NCBI GenBank assembly: GCA_937967795.1
Contig: CALBSK010000033.1
Location: 27,498-91,497, forward strand
Source of the DNA: an uncultured Alphaproteobacteria bacterium
GTDB taxonomy: Bacteria; Pseudomonadota; Alphaproteobacteria; UBA9655
DNA: 64,000 nt
Direction of reading: 5' to 3'
Of the stretch, positions 27,006-36,340 are shown in pieces. The first letter of the stretch is position 1, and each line of letters starts with the position of its first letter. The notes beneath the pieces were generated by a model, which did no database searches, was not told the DNA's origin, and saw nothing but the letters and a program-made list of their open reading frames with translations. A program made the translations under genes and the position numbers.

Positions 27006-28397
27006 ATGAATAATCTTTCTTTTTTGACCCATTTAAAAACCAATGGACCTCTGGGAAGTAAGGATCAATTTCATGTCTTCCTTATTTTTTTTATAGCGAT
27101 ATACGTTGTTGAATTGTTTGTTTTTTGGCCTGGAGTTATTAGGCCTGATAGCCTTACACAATTACAGCAAGCTCAAACAGGCGTCTTCAGTGATCATCAC
27201 CCTCCTATTATGGCTCTTTATTGGGGTTTTTTGAATTCTATATATCCTGGGCCAGGATTGATGTTCTTAACACACATGTCTCTCCTTTTTGGGGCAACTC
27301 TCCTTTTTGCTTCTTTTTTTAAAGATTCTCGTTGGTGTTGGTTTTATCTTTTTATTCCTATTTGGCCTCAAATATCTTTTTATTCTTCCTTTGTTTTAAA
27401 GGATGTTGGGTTTACGTTTTCTTTCCTTTTTGTATGTAGCATTCTTACTTTTTACTCCCTTCATCAAAAAAAACTTCCCATAAGACTTGCATTGCCCATT
27501 TGTGGGTTATTGTTTTATGGAACTGCTGTTAAGTTTCAAGCCGCTTTTGTTCTGCCGTGTTTATCTCTTTGGCTAGCCTATAGCTTAAACGCGTATCGTT
27601 TCTCTTTTACAGTTCTTTTTCAAAGCCTGCTCTTTTTTTGTCTTCTTTTGGGATCCGTACAATTCTTTAATCATCACATGACACACAAAAAAGATCATTC
27701 ATGGCAATTTGTGAAGCTCTACGACCTCGCAGGAATAAGTCTCAAGAAAAATGAGGATCTTTTCCCTGATTTTGTAAAAAACAAACCCTTCTTTTCTATG
27801 ACCGCATTAGCAAGGAAATTTAATTCACAAAGGGTGGACGAACTTGTTTTCGATGCAGAGCCCCTCCTCATCAAAGGAAAAACCGAACAGCAAAGAAATA
27901 GCTTATGGTATACGTGGTTAGAAGCTATTCAAAACTATCCTGGATCTTATTTTCTTCATCGATGGGAGCTTTTTCAACATTTGCTTCGCAAATCTCCCAT
28001 TAAAAGTATGTCTGAAATTGCAAGTCACCAAGAATTTATCCCTTCTCTCATTAGGGATATTTTGCTGAGATGTGAAGCCCATGGGTTAACTGTTTTTTTT
28101 AAGACCATAACATCTTTTGGATTTTATTTACCCTTTATGATGCTCTATTTGGTATTAGGGCTGGTTTGCATAAAAAGAGATCCGTATGCTATTCCTCTTG
28201 TCTTTTTGAATTCAACAGGATTAACCCTTCTTCTGGTTTTATTTGTTTTTTCAATGGCCTCTGATGTACGTTATATTTATTTAACGATGTGTTGCTTTCA
28301 TTTTTCTCACCCTTTTTTCTTTAAAACGTTTAAGAATTTTATAGAGAAAGACCAAATCTATTGGATTTTCAAAAAGAGGAAAATTACCACAGCTTAA
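27006..28397 (+). CDS. Polytopic membrane protein, DUF6020/glycosyltransferase-C-like, function unknown
   Basis: A 463-aa protein with about ten hydrophobic segments. The first periplasmic loop reads PGVIRPDSLTQLQQAQTG and then FSDHHPPIMALYW. A PD...Q...G...DHHPP pattern of this kind is seen in membrane proteins annotated as DUF6020 or related to GT-C glycosyltransferases that use lipid-linked sugars. The DUF assignment is from memory of the pattern and should be treated as tentative. It has its own strong promoter and no operon partner; gpmI follows after 82 bp. Confidence 0.7.
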   Translation: MNNLSFLTHLKTNGPLGSKDQFHVFLIFFIAIYVVELFVFWPGVIRPDSLTQLQQAQTGVFSDHHPPIMALYWGFLNSIYPGPGLMFLTHMSLLFGATLLFASFFKDSRWCWFYLFIPIWPQISFYSSFVLKDVGFTFSFLFVCSILTFYSLHQKKLPIRLALPICGLLFYGTAVKFQAAFVLPCLSLWLAYSLNAYRFSFTVLFQSLLFFCLLLGSVQFFNHHMTHKKDHSWQFVKLYDLAGISLKKNEDLFPDFVKNKPFFSMTALARKFNSQRVDELVFDAEPLLIKGKTEQQRNSLWYTWLEAIQNYPGSYFLHRWELFQHLLRKSPIKSMSEIASHQEFIPSLIRDILLRCEAHGLTVFFKTITSFGFYLPFMMLYLVLGLVCIKRDPYAIPLVFLNSTGLTLLLVLFVFSMASDVRYIYLTMCCFHFSHPFFFKTFKNFIEKDQIYWIFKKRKITTA

Positions 28398-28479
28398 ATG
28401 TGATAAAGTAAAAGCCATCCCCTCTAGCTTTTAGATCGTTTTTTTTCTAAACTCCCCCTCATCAAGAAAAGAGAGTCAT

Positions 28480-30006
28480 ATGGCAAAAGCCGTCGTATTA
28501 TGTATTTTAGATGGATGGGGACACCGGCAAAACGGCTCTGATAATGCTATCGTGCAAGCCCAAACACCCCATTGGGACGCTCTAACCGCAAGCTCCCCTC
28601 ACACCCTTTTAGAAGCTTCTGAAGGCGATGTGGGTCTCCCCAAAGGTCAAATGGGGAATTCTGAAGTGGGCCATATGAACATAGGCGCAGGCCGCATCAT
28701 TCTTCAAGACCTTCCTCGTATTGATGAAGCGATAAAACATCATACTCTTGAAGATTTGTCTCCTTTAAAAGACTTTATCAAAGCTCTTAAAAAAACAGGA
28801 GGAACATGTCACCTTCTTGGCTTATTATCTGCAGGCGGCGTTCATTCTCACGAGCACCATATTAAAACACTTGCAACTCTGCTCGCAACTCGGGGGATTC
28901 CTGTTGCGCTCCATGCCTTTTTAGATGGTAGAGATACGCCTCCGAAAAGTGCGGAAGGATACCTTTCTTCCTTTTTAACTTTCATTAAGGAGCAGCCAGG
29001 TATTACGCTCGCAACGATAGGGGGGCGCTATTATGGAATGGATCGAGATAAAAGATGGGATCGAATTGAAAAAGCTTATGAGACAATCATTAACGGAATA
29101 CCTGTTATAGAAAATCCCTTTTCCTACCTTCATCGAAATTACGACGCTCACGTCACCGATGAATTTATATTGCCAACAGCTATTAAACCTTATGCGGGAA
29201 TGAAAGAGGGCGATGGACTCTTGATGGCTAATTTTAGAGCCGATCGTGTACGCCAACTTCTTATGGCTCTTTTAGATCCCCATTTCCAAGATTTTAAAAG
29301 ATCGCGGCAAATTCCTTTCTCAACAGCGTTAGGTTTGACAGACTATTCTCAAACCCTTAATACGTGGATGAAGACCCTTTTTCCGCCTGAGTCTCCCCAT
29401 GATGTTTTAGGAGAAATCATTGCGCATCACGGCCTAAAGCAATTGCGCATCGCCGAGACGGAAAAATATGCTCACGTTACTTTTTTCTTTAACGGAGGAC
29501 GTGAAGACGTTTTCCCGGGAGAGGACCGTATTCTTATTCCTTCTCCCCCTGTGGCCACCTATGATCTTAAGCCAGAAATGTCCGCCTATGAGCTTACAGA
29601 TCGTTTAATAGACTCTATTGAGAGTAGAAAATATGCTCTTATCGTGGTCAATTATGCCAATGCGGATATGGTCGGTCATACGGGAAATTTTGAAGCAGCA
29701 ACGAAAGCCGTTGAAGCGGTGGATACGTGTTTGGAACGCATAAAGAAGGCTGTTGAAAAAACAGACACCTGCCTTCTGATCACTGCGGACCACGGAAATG
29801 CGGAAGTGATGTATGAGGAAGCCCTAAATTCACCCCATACAGCCCATACCCTAAATCCTGTCCCCTTCATTATGTTTAATGGACCACCAGCTTTCCTTCA
29901 TCCTGGAAAGCTTTCTGATATTGCCCCCACTGTCTTACAAATTTTGGGTTTTTCCCCCTCTCCCTTAATGACGGGCTCTTCTCTTTTGGAGATAAAGTAT
30001 GGATAA
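28480..30006 (+). CDS. gpmI: 2,3-bisphosphoglycerate-independent phosphoglycerate mutase
   Basis: It interconverts 3- and 2-phosphoglycerate in glycolysis using two Mn ions and a phosphoserine intermediate. The 508-aa protein has LCILDGWG (metal-binding D11), the nucleophile S61 in KGQMGNSEVGHMNIGAGR, LHAFLDGRDTPP, IGGRYYGMDRDKRWDR, RADRVRQL, KYAHVTFFFNGG, NYANADMVGHTG and TADHGNAE with the second metal site. Length is typical. Its last 8 bp overlap the envC-like gene; pairing gpmI with envC and ctpA is common in proteobacteria. Confidence 0.97.
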   Translation: MAKAVVLCILDGWGHRQNGSDNAIVQAQTPHWDALTASSPHTLLEASEGDVGLPKGQMGNSEVGHMNIGAGRIILQDLPRIDEAIKHHTLEDLSPLKDFIKALKKTGGTCHLLGLLSAGGVHSHEHHIKTLATLLATRGIPVALHAFLDGRDTPPKSAEGYLSSFLTFIKEQPGITLATIGGRYYGMDRDKRWDRIEKAYETIINGIPVIENPFSYLHRNYDAHVTDEFILPTAIKPYAGMKEGDGLLMANFRADRVRQLLMALLDPHFQDFKRSRQIPFSTALGLTDYSQTLNTWMKTLFPPESPHDVLGEIIAHHGLKQLRIAETEKYAHVTFFFNGGREDVFPGEDRILIPSPPVATYDLKPEMSAYELTDRLIDSIESRKYALIVVNYANADMVGHTGNFEAATKAVEAVDTCLERIKKAVEKTDTCLLITADHGNAEVMYEEALNSPHTAHTLNPVPFIMFNGPPAFLHPGKLSDIAPTVLQILGFSPSPLMTGSSLLEIKYG

Positions 30007-31000
30007 GGGGTTTTTATTTTTCTTATTTCTTCTGTGGAGGTCCTCTTTATTGGCTGAAAATAGTCATCAGGACCTCACCGATATTCAGACCGGTCTTTCC
30101 CAAAAGCAACAACAGCTTTTAGGAGAAACAGCTCACTTTGAAAAAAACCTCCATGATCTCTCTCTCCTCTATAAAGAGAAGAAGACGTACATGACGCGCA
30201 CGCGAGATGAAATTGCAAAGAAGCTCCTTCTTTTAAATCGCCTGGGGCGTATCCCCCCTTTGCGCACGTTGGTGGACCCTACCATTGGGCAGAATGCAGT
30301 ACGAAGTATTATCTTGGTTCGAGCTTTTATAAATTCTCTTAAACATCAAATGCAACGAGCTCAGGCTGAAATAAATGAAATCTCAATTTTTTCTAAAGAA
30401 ATTGAGGAAAAGGCCCAATCTCATACGCAACTTCTTCAGCTTATTGAACGTCACCAAACCCAACTGACGGATTTAAAAAACCAAAAGATCGAAGATGTTA
30501 AAATGAATGAGTTAGAGCGCCTCTCAAAGGAAGACGATGTTAATACTATATTGGCTGAAAGTCGAGCAACTCTTTCCAAAAAAGAACGGGCCGCAACCCG
30601 CGCAGCCGCAGACAAAGGATTGCCTTTTCGTTGGCTTGAACGCCCTGTTGTGGGTAGAATTATTAAAAATGTCGTTCTTCAAAAAAAATTTAATCCCAAT
30701 GGCCAAGGAATAATATTCGAAACGAAAAAAAATGCAGAAGTCCTTTCTCCCTCTGAAGGAGTAGTAGCTTATAAAGGCCTTTTTCAATCTCAAGGAGAAA
30801 TTTTGATCTTAACCCATGGGAAAGATGTTTATACGGTTTTGATGGGGATACATAAAATTAATGCAGGTGTCGGCCAAAAGGTATATGCTGGTGAAAAGTT
30901 AGGAACGATGGCAGGGTATGGGGAAAAACCCCCCATGCTATATCTAGAATTAAGGCAACAGGGAAAAGTTATTGACCCTCTACCATACCTTGCTGAGTAA
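29999..31000 (+). CDS. envC: EnvC-like murein hydrolase activator with degenerate LytM domain
   Basis: A 333-aa exported protein: signal peptide (GFLFFLFLLWRSSLLAEN), a long coiled coil (about 25-195) and a C-terminal LytM/M23 domain (about 230-333). The metal ligands of active M23 peptidases are missing: the first H-x-x-x-D site is replaced by GIIFETKKNAEV, and the final motif is LYLELRQQG rather than H-x-H. In E. coli EnvC the same loss marks a non-enzymatic activator of cell-wall amidases at the septum. Its start overlaps gpmI, and ctpA follows 13 bp after its stop. Confidence 0.85.
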   Translation: MDKGFLFFLFLLWRSSLLAENSHQDLTDIQTGLSQKQQQLLGETAHFEKNLHDLSLLYKEKKTYMTRTRDEIAKKLLLLNRLGRIPPLRTLVDPTIGQNAVRSIILVRAFINSLKHQMQRAQAEINEISIFSKEIEEKAQSHTQLLQLIERHQTQLTDLKNQKIEDVKMNELERLSKEDDVNTILAESRATLSKKERAATRAAADKGLPFRWLERPVVGRIIKNVVLQKKFNPNGQGIIFETKKNAEVLSPSEGVVAYKGLFQSQGEILILTHGKDVYTVLMGIHKINAGVGQKVYAGEKLGTMAGYGEKPPMLYLELRQQGKVIDPLPYLAE

Positions 31001-31013
31001 ACATGGAGTTACA

Positions 31014-32405
31014 ATGACCACAAGAGTATTTGGATTATTGGGTATGATTTCTTTTTCGGCCATTGTCGTCGCCAGTTTTTATTCGACAGCTTACCCAAAA
31101 GAAGATGTCAAAACCTCCTCTTCTACAAAAACATCTTCCCCGTCTTCTCAACTTGATTCCCACATGTTTGATACCATCCTTGATCGCATTAAAGAAGATT
31201 ATGTGGAAGAAATCACCGATGAAAAGCTTTTAGCAGGTGCTCTCAATGGCATGCTCACTGCGCTTGACCCCCATTCTGCTTATCTTGATCCTAAAACCTA
31301 TGATGAATTGAAAATCAAAACCAAAGGCGAATTTGGTGGTTTAGGAATGGAAGTCACTATGGAAAATAGCTTGGTTAAAATTATATCGCCCATTGATGAT
31401 ACTCCTGCTCAAATAGCGGGGCTTCAAGCCGGAGACCTCATTGTTGCTATTGATAAAAAACCCATTACAGGCATGACCTTAACCGAAGCTGTAGAATTGC
31501 TTCGAGGAGCGCCAGGAACTCAAGTTCGGCTTCATATTAAGCGTGAAGGGAAGGACGTTTTCGAAAAAACCCTGACCCGAGCCATCATCCATGTGAAGGC
31601 TGTTAAATGGCGAACAGAGGGAAACATCGGTTATATGCGAATCGCCACTTTTAATGAAACGACGGTACCTCTTTTAAAAGAAGCCATGGCGGACATTAAA
31701 AAGAAGCTCGGTCCAAAACTCGAAGGTCTCATCATTGATGTGCGAAACGATCCTGGTGGGCTTTTAGAGGCAGCTATTGGGGCGTCTAACCTATTCCTTA
31801 CCAAAGGAGAAGAAATTGTTTCAACCCGCGGCCGCACGAAAGAAATGGATTCACGCGCTTATGCCGATTCTACGGATATTTCTGCAGGTATTCCTATTGT
31901 CGTTTTGATTAATGGTGGATCGGCTTCAGCTTCGGAAATTTTAGCGGGAGCAATCCAAGACAATCATCGAGGTTTAGTAGTGGGAACAAAGTCCTTTGGA
32001 AAAGGCTCTGTGCAAGTTGTTTTACCGCTTACAAATGGAGGAGCCATTACTCTTACCACAGCACGGTATTACACCCCTTCTGGTCGTTCTATTCAAGCCA
32101 AGGGCATTGAACCTGATATTGTCATTGAACAAATTCAAACGAAGCTTGAAAAAGTTGATGAAACCGATTTCCTTCATGAGAAAGATTTTGTAGGCGCACT
32201 TGACACTGTCCAGGAGAATAAGTCTTCTTCTAATAAAGTAAAGGAGGAGGGACAGATAAAACAGCAAGAGACTGAACCAGTCGATAGTGAAATGAAAAAG
32301 AAGAAAAATGAAATTGAAGATTACCAACTTATGCGTGCCATTGATATTGTGCGCACAATGGTTCTCACCCAAGAATATAATACGCACTCCCCAAAAAAAG
32401 AATAG
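31014..32405 (+). CDS. ctpA: C-terminal processing peptidase CtpA, S41 family
   Basis: A periplasmic serine/lysine-dyad protease that trims or degrades envelope proteins, including murein hydrolases in some species. I chose the ATG at 31014, which has GGAG seven bases upstream and avoids overlap with envC (463 aa). It has an N-terminal membrane anchor/signal, the S41 N-terminal segment LAGALNGMLTALDPHSAYLD, and a PDZ domain (about 90-170, GLQAGDLIVAIDKKPI). The catalytic core is INGGSASASEILAGAIQDN, then GTKSFGKGSVQ with the lysine, and YYTPSGRSIQAKGIEPD. The C-terminus carries a Lys/Glu-rich tail. Confidence 0.93.
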   Translation: MTTRVFGLLGMISFSAIVVASFYSTAYPKEDVKTSSSTKTSSPSSQLDSHMFDTILDRIKEDYVEEITDEKLLAGALNGMLTALDPHSAYLDPKTYDELKIKTKGEFGGLGMEVTMENSLVKIISPIDDTPAQIAGLQAGDLIVAIDKKPITGMTLTEAVELLRGAPGTQVRLHIKREGKDVFEKTLTRAIIHVKAVKWRTEGNIGYMRIATFNETTVPLLKEAMADIKKKLGPKLEGLIIDVRNDPGGLLEAAIGASNLFLTKGEEIVSTRGRTKEMDSRAYADSTDISAGIPIVVLINGGSASASEILAGAIQDNHRGLVVGTKSFGKGSVQVVLPLTNGGAITLTTARYYTPSGRSIQAKGIEPDIVIEQIQTKLEKVDETDFLHEKDFVGALDTVQENKSSSNKVKEEGQIKQQETEPVDSEMKKKKNEIEDYQLMRAIDIVRTMVLTQEYNTHSPKKE

Positions 32406-32441
32406 GGGTATCCTATTTAAGAAACAAAGAAGTAAGATTTT

Positions 32442-32936
32442 ATGCATTTATTTAAAGATGAATTCGGAGATCCATTATACCGTCCCGCTGTTGGGATGAT
32501 GCTTCTTAATGCGGAAAATAAAATTTTTGTCGGACAGCGCATAGATAGTAAAGACGCGGCTTGGCAAATGCCCCAAGGAGGCATTGGCCCCACTGAAGAT
32601 ACGGATCAAGCAATGCTTCGCGAGCTTCAAGAAGAGATAGGAACGCGAAACGTCGAAATTATTGTTAAGTCTAAAACTTGGTATAAATATGACTTGCCTC
32701 CCGAGCTTGCTGGACGGCTCTGGAAAGGAAAATTTAAAGGTCAAAAACAAATTTGGTACGCCTTGCGCTTTCGCGGCAAAGACAAAGATATCAATATCCA
32801 CACCTATCATCCCGAATTTAGGGCTTGGAAGTGGATCGATAAAAGCGAACTTTTGGATTTAATTATTCCTTTCAAACGAGATCTTTATGCTCATGTCCTT
32901 AATGATTTATGGGACTATATTTTAAAACATACATAG
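32442..32936 (+). CDS. rppH: RNA pyrophosphohydrolase RppH (Nudix)
   Basis: RppH removes pyrophosphate from the 5' end of mRNAs and so triggers decay. The 164-aa protein begins with YRPAVGMMLLNAENKIFVGQ, typical of RppH/NudH. It has a full Nudix box (G-x5-E-x7-R-E-x2-E-E-x-G) from GGIGPTEDTDQAMLRELQEE, and WYKYDLPPELAGRLWKGKF followed by GQKQIWY, which is specific to this subfamily. It sits 36 bp after ctpA, as commonly seen in alphaproteobacteria. Confidence 0.94.
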   Translation: MHLFKDEFGDPLYRPAVGMMLLNAENKIFVGQRIDSKDAAWQMPQGGIGPTEDTDQAMLRELQEEIGTRNVEIIVKSKTWYKYDLPPELAGRLWKGKFKGQKQIWYALRFRGKDKDINIHTYHPEFRAWKWIDKSELLDLIIPFKRDLYAHVLNDLWDYILKHT

Positions 32937-33059
32937 AATTTATGTAAGATAAAAAGCTATTTTCGTGTAAATCATTTAAACTAAAAAATCCCCGAGAATT
33001 TTTTGTACCTCTTAAACACGTCTCTTGTGAAAAAATAATTTTTGTGGCTAAATTAAAGA

Positions 33060-35426
33060 ATGGAGGCCTATAAAAGTTTGCTAAAAAATATCGCTCTACT
33101 TTTATTTGTAGGTGCAATACCTTCTCTTTGTTGGGCAAGTGGACTGTTTACAAGCTTTTCTTGGGCAACCTGTTTCCTCTTAGCCGCAGGTTTTTTTTCT
33201 GTTCTTTGGATAAGAGCCCGGAGTTCATCTCAATTCTTTCAACAACTTCTTCTGAGTCGTGGCGACATATGGGCTATATGTGAAGGAAATCAAATAGTTG
33301 AGAAATCTCCCTTATTTCCTGTGGACTCTCTTCATTCTCTTAAAAGTTTCTTTCACCCGAATTCTCAACCTCGAGCTGACGCCGCTATCCATGGACTCAT
33401 TCATAAAAATTTGCCATTTTTAATGAGAGTTGAAACAGCGAAAGAGCACGCAACCTATACTTTTCAAGGTGAGTCTTTCAATGAAAAATTTGTTTTTTGG
33501 CTCAAGGACATTACAGATGTGGCTCGTCAAGAGCGTCTTCATATGGAAATTTTTCAAAAAAATGAAACTCTTCTTACCAATTTACAAGCCACATTGAACG
33601 CACTTCCGATTTTACTTTGGCATCGAGACGAACATCAAAAAATAAATTACTGCAATCTTGCCTATTCAAAAGCTGTTCAAGCTCTTCCTCAAAAAGTTTA
33701 TGAAGAAGATATTGAGCTTCTTCAATCCCGTTCTCCAAAAATCCACGCTCGCAAAGCTGTACACACTGGTGAGTGTCAAGGTTTTGAAAGTGCCGTAATT
33801 ATCGATGGAGATATGCGGTATTTTCAAATCTGGGAAATTCCCGACCTCCAAAATCAGGGCACGACCTTGGGTGTAGCTTATGATATAACAGAACTTCATA
33901 CGGCCCGAACAGAAATCAAACGTCTTATAAATGCGCAAGATGAGGTCCTTACTCACCTTTCAACAGCTATTTCCGTTTATGACGCTGAAGGAACTCTTCA
34001 ATATTATAATCAAGCTTATATAAATTTGCATAGTTACGATGAAGAATTTCTTCAAACCCACCCTCGTCTTGACGAAGTGCTCGAAGACCTAAGAAGCCGA
34101 CGCCAACTTCCTGAATATGCCGATTTTCCGGCTTTTAAGAAAGAACGCCTTCTAGACCTCAAAGAACAAGTAGAACCCAAAGAAGAGCTTATGCATTTGC
34201 CTGATGAGAGAACGTTGCGTATCTTTAGTGCTCCTCATCCAATGGGAGGACTTTTATTTATATTGGAAGACGTAACAGATTATCTAGCTCTTGAGGGGAA
34301 AAACAAAACACTTTTAGATGCCTATCAGGCGACTCTTGATAACCTTTTTGAGGGTGTTATTGTCATAGGAAGTGATAATCGTCTTAAAATTTTCAATCCT
34401 AGCTTTGTTCGGCTATGGAATTTTGACGAAGAAGAAATTAAATCTGATCAGCATCTCACCGTGATCGTGGAGAAATTAAAAGATCATTTTGATTATGAAG
34501 ACAATTGGGAATCCTATAAAGCGCAACTGATCGAAAATATCACAAATCGATCTCCTAAAACAGGTCAACTCAAACGGAAAGACGGGATTGTTATTAACTT
34601 TAGATATGTGCCTCTCCCTAACGGCGATTATCTTTTAAGCTATACAGATGCAACGGATCCGTCTCGGATTCAAAAAGCTCTTCAAGAAAGAAAAGAGGCT
34701 TTAGAAACAGCTGACCGAATTAAATCTGAATTTATTTCAAATATTTCCTATGAACTTAGAGCCCCTCTCAATACAATTATTGAATTTACACAGATTCTTT
34801 CTCATCAATATATTGGGAAACTCAATGAACAACAGACGAATTATATAAATGGTGTTTTAGACTCTTCAACAAAACTTTTTCATCTGATAAACGACATCCT
34901 TGATCTCGCCTCTATAGAAGGAGGGCATCTGACTCTGCAACTTCGTAGTATTCATATACCTACGTTATTAGAAGAAATTAAAAAACTTATCTCTGAAAAG
35001 CTAAAAACTCACAAACAACGTCTTGTCCTTAAATGTGATAGCTCTCTACACGAATGGGTTGTTGATGAAATACGGCTTAGACAAGCTCTCTTCATTCTCT
35101 TAAATAACGTCATCCAGTTTACGCCCGCTGAAGGGATCATCTCTCTTGAAGCAGTAAGTAAAGGTGAAGTCCTCGAAATTTCGATCGCGGTTAGGGAAGA
35201 AAACTTTGCCCTCAAAGAGCAAATACATCTTATTGAAAAGTTAGAGTCCGGCAAGCACGACCTACAAACAAGTGTAGGCCTGGGACTTTCTCTCGTAAAC
35301 CGTCTCATTGAACTTCATGAAGGTCATATCCATGTGTTTTCAGAATCCTCTAAAGGAACCAAAATCACCTGCTTTTTGCCTCAAATCTCACAAAAAAACC
35401 ACATTAAAAAAACCCAGTCACGATGA
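33060..35426 (+). CDS. divL: DivL-type PAS-domain pseudokinase (H-box histidine replaced by tyrosine)
   Basis: A 788-aa protein with two N-terminal membrane segments (about 8-50), several PAS domains between about 160 and 540, a HisKA-like dimerisation domain and a HATPase-like domain. The H-box reads ISYELRAPLNTII with Y564 where kinases have His, the hallmark of DivL, which in Caulobacter controls the CckA phosphorelay. The ATPase domain is eroded: the N-box is ILLNNVIQFTP, the D-x-G box is not recognisable, and only VGLGLSLVNRLIELHEG remains of the G2 region. It follows rppH with a 123-bp gap and is alone in its unit. Confidence 0.85.
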   Translation: MEAYKSLLKNIALLLFVGAIPSLCWASGLFTSFSWATCFLLAAGFFSVLWIRARSSSQFFQQLLLSRGDIWAICEGNQIVEKSPLFPVDSLHSLKSFFHPNSQPRADAAIHGLIHKNLPFLMRVETAKEHATYTFQGESFNEKFVFWLKDITDVARQERLHMEIFQKNETLLTNLQATLNALPILLWHRDEHQKINYCNLAYSKAVQALPQKVYEEDIELLQSRSPKIHARKAVHTGECQGFESAVIIDGDMRYFQIWEIPDLQNQGTTLGVAYDITELHTARTEIKRLINAQDEVLTHLSTAISVYDAEGTLQYYNQAYINLHSYDEEFLQTHPRLDEVLEDLRSRRQLPEYADFPAFKKERLLDLKEQVEPKEELMHLPDERTLRIFSAPHPMGGLLFILEDVTDYLALEGKNKTLLDAYQATLDNLFEGVIVIGSDNRLKIFNPSFVRLWNFDEEEIKSDQHLTVIVEKLKDHFDYEDNWESYKAQLIENITNRSPKTGQLKRKDGIVINFRYVPLPNGDYLLSYTDATDPSRIQKALQERKEALETADRIKSEFISNISYELRAPLNTIIEFTQILSHQYIGKLNEQQTNYINGVLDSSTKLFHLINDILDLASIEGGHLTLQLRSIHIPTLLEEIKKLISEKLKTHKQRLVLKCDSSLHEWVVDEIRLRQALFILLNNVIQFTPAEGIISLEAVSKGEVLEISIAVREENFALKEQIHLIEKLESGKHDLQTSVGLGLSLVNRLIELHEGHIHVFSESSKGTKITCFLPQISQKNHIKKTQSR

Positions 35427-35435
35427 ATTTTAAGT

Positions 35436-35454
35436 CTTCTCAAAAAGTGAGAAG
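35436..35454 (+). terminator. Hairpin after divL, possible terminator without U-tract
   Basis: CTTCTCA, loop AAAAG, TGAGAAG; 7 perfect base pairs ten bases after the divL stop. It is followed by CTAGG, not by thymines, so termination is uncertain. Confidence 0.35.
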
Positions 35455-35546
35455 CTAGGACGCTTATGGGCTTTTAGATGGATGACGACTCTCAGAGTAA
35501 ATAAAGCGTTCACATTTTAAGGAAATGCCCCTGTTAATCATCAAGC

Positions 35547-35575
35547 TTGAATTATAATATAATTTTTCCTATATT
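35547..35575 (+). promoter_or_regulatory. Candidate promoter for the small secreted protein gene
   Basis: TTGAAT (35547-35552), 17 AT-rich bases, TATATT (35570-35575), 40 bp before the ATG at 35615. Confidence 0.55.
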
Positions 35576-35614
35576 AATATAAACATGGGAATATTTGAGA
35601 GTGGAGTTGTTGAT

Positions 35615-35992
35615 ATGAAAAAGTTATGGATGGTATTAGGTGCGTTGACCTTTATGACGCAAGCTCATTGTGAAACACCCGAAAAAATCCTGGAAATCGA
35701 AAATGATTCAAAGTGGCCATTATGCGCACGACTCATCCCAAAAGATGATCCCACAGCAATGATTGAAGCGACCATTCCCTCAGGTGAAACTTTAACTTTC
35801 AACGACTTTCAATTTGATCTTAATGGAAGAGGGAAGAACGATTATATTATGAATATTATTGCTTTGGATCCTTCTTCACAAGAAAGGTCGCCTCTCTTAA
35901 CGAAGGAATTTCAGAGCGGGAAAACCGTTAGAATAACGACTCCTTTGGTTAATTATATTATGGAAACCGAGAGAGGTTGGGCGCGCCCTTAG
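35615..35992 (+). CDS. Small secreted protein, unknown function
   Basis: A 125-aa protein from the ATG at 35615, chosen because the signal peptide MKKLWMVLGALTFMTQAHCE begins there and GGAG lies eight bases upstream; a start at 35585 would add ten residues ahead of the signal. The mature part (about 105 aa) looks like a small beta-rich domain: ILEIENDSKWPLCARLIPKD, ATIPSGETLTFNDF, SGKTVRITTPL. It has one Cys. No family is recognised. It has its own promoter and no partner. Confidence 0.72.
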   Translation: MKKLWMVLGALTFMTQAHCETPEKILEIENDSKWPLCARLIPKDDPTAMIEATIPSGETLTFNDFQFDLNGRGKNDYIMNIIALDPSSQERSPLLTKEFQSGKTVRITTPLVNYIMETERGWARP

Positions 35993-36068
35993 GAAGGGTT
36001 TTGAGAGGACTCTCCCAAAAGATCTTCTCACCCCTTTCCTTTATAAGGCTATAATATACTCAACGTAG

Positions 36069-36166
36069 ATGAAAATTGGGTGTTCTTCTCTCCTGTCATC
36101 CCGAACCTTTAGCCCCGGGCTTGACAACTGGGGGCGGAAGTGTTCATGAGAGGGCTCAATTTTCAT
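36069..36166. repeat. 98-bp palindromic element with 10-bp terminal inverted repeats (MITE/REP-like)
   Basis: ATGAAAATTG (36069-36078) and CAATTTTCAT (36157-36166) are perfect inverted repeats. Inside, GTCATCCCGAAC (36095-36106) matches in inverted orientation the end of a second element at 58645-58700. The rest of the 348-bp gap between the small secreted protein gene and the PBP1A gene holds no recognisable gene. Confidence 0.5.
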
Positions 36167-36340
36167 TGTGAATGGGTATAAGCTCGCTTGTTTTTTGAGT
36201 TTATGGAAGAGACTGTTAAAAAATAAAAATCAGAAAAGCCAAGCAGAAATGTATTTTAAGCTCTAGATAAAGAGATTCCTATTGACCCTGTAATCATCTA
36301 TCGGCAAAGTGCAGAAAATCTGAATGAATTTTATTTGGCA

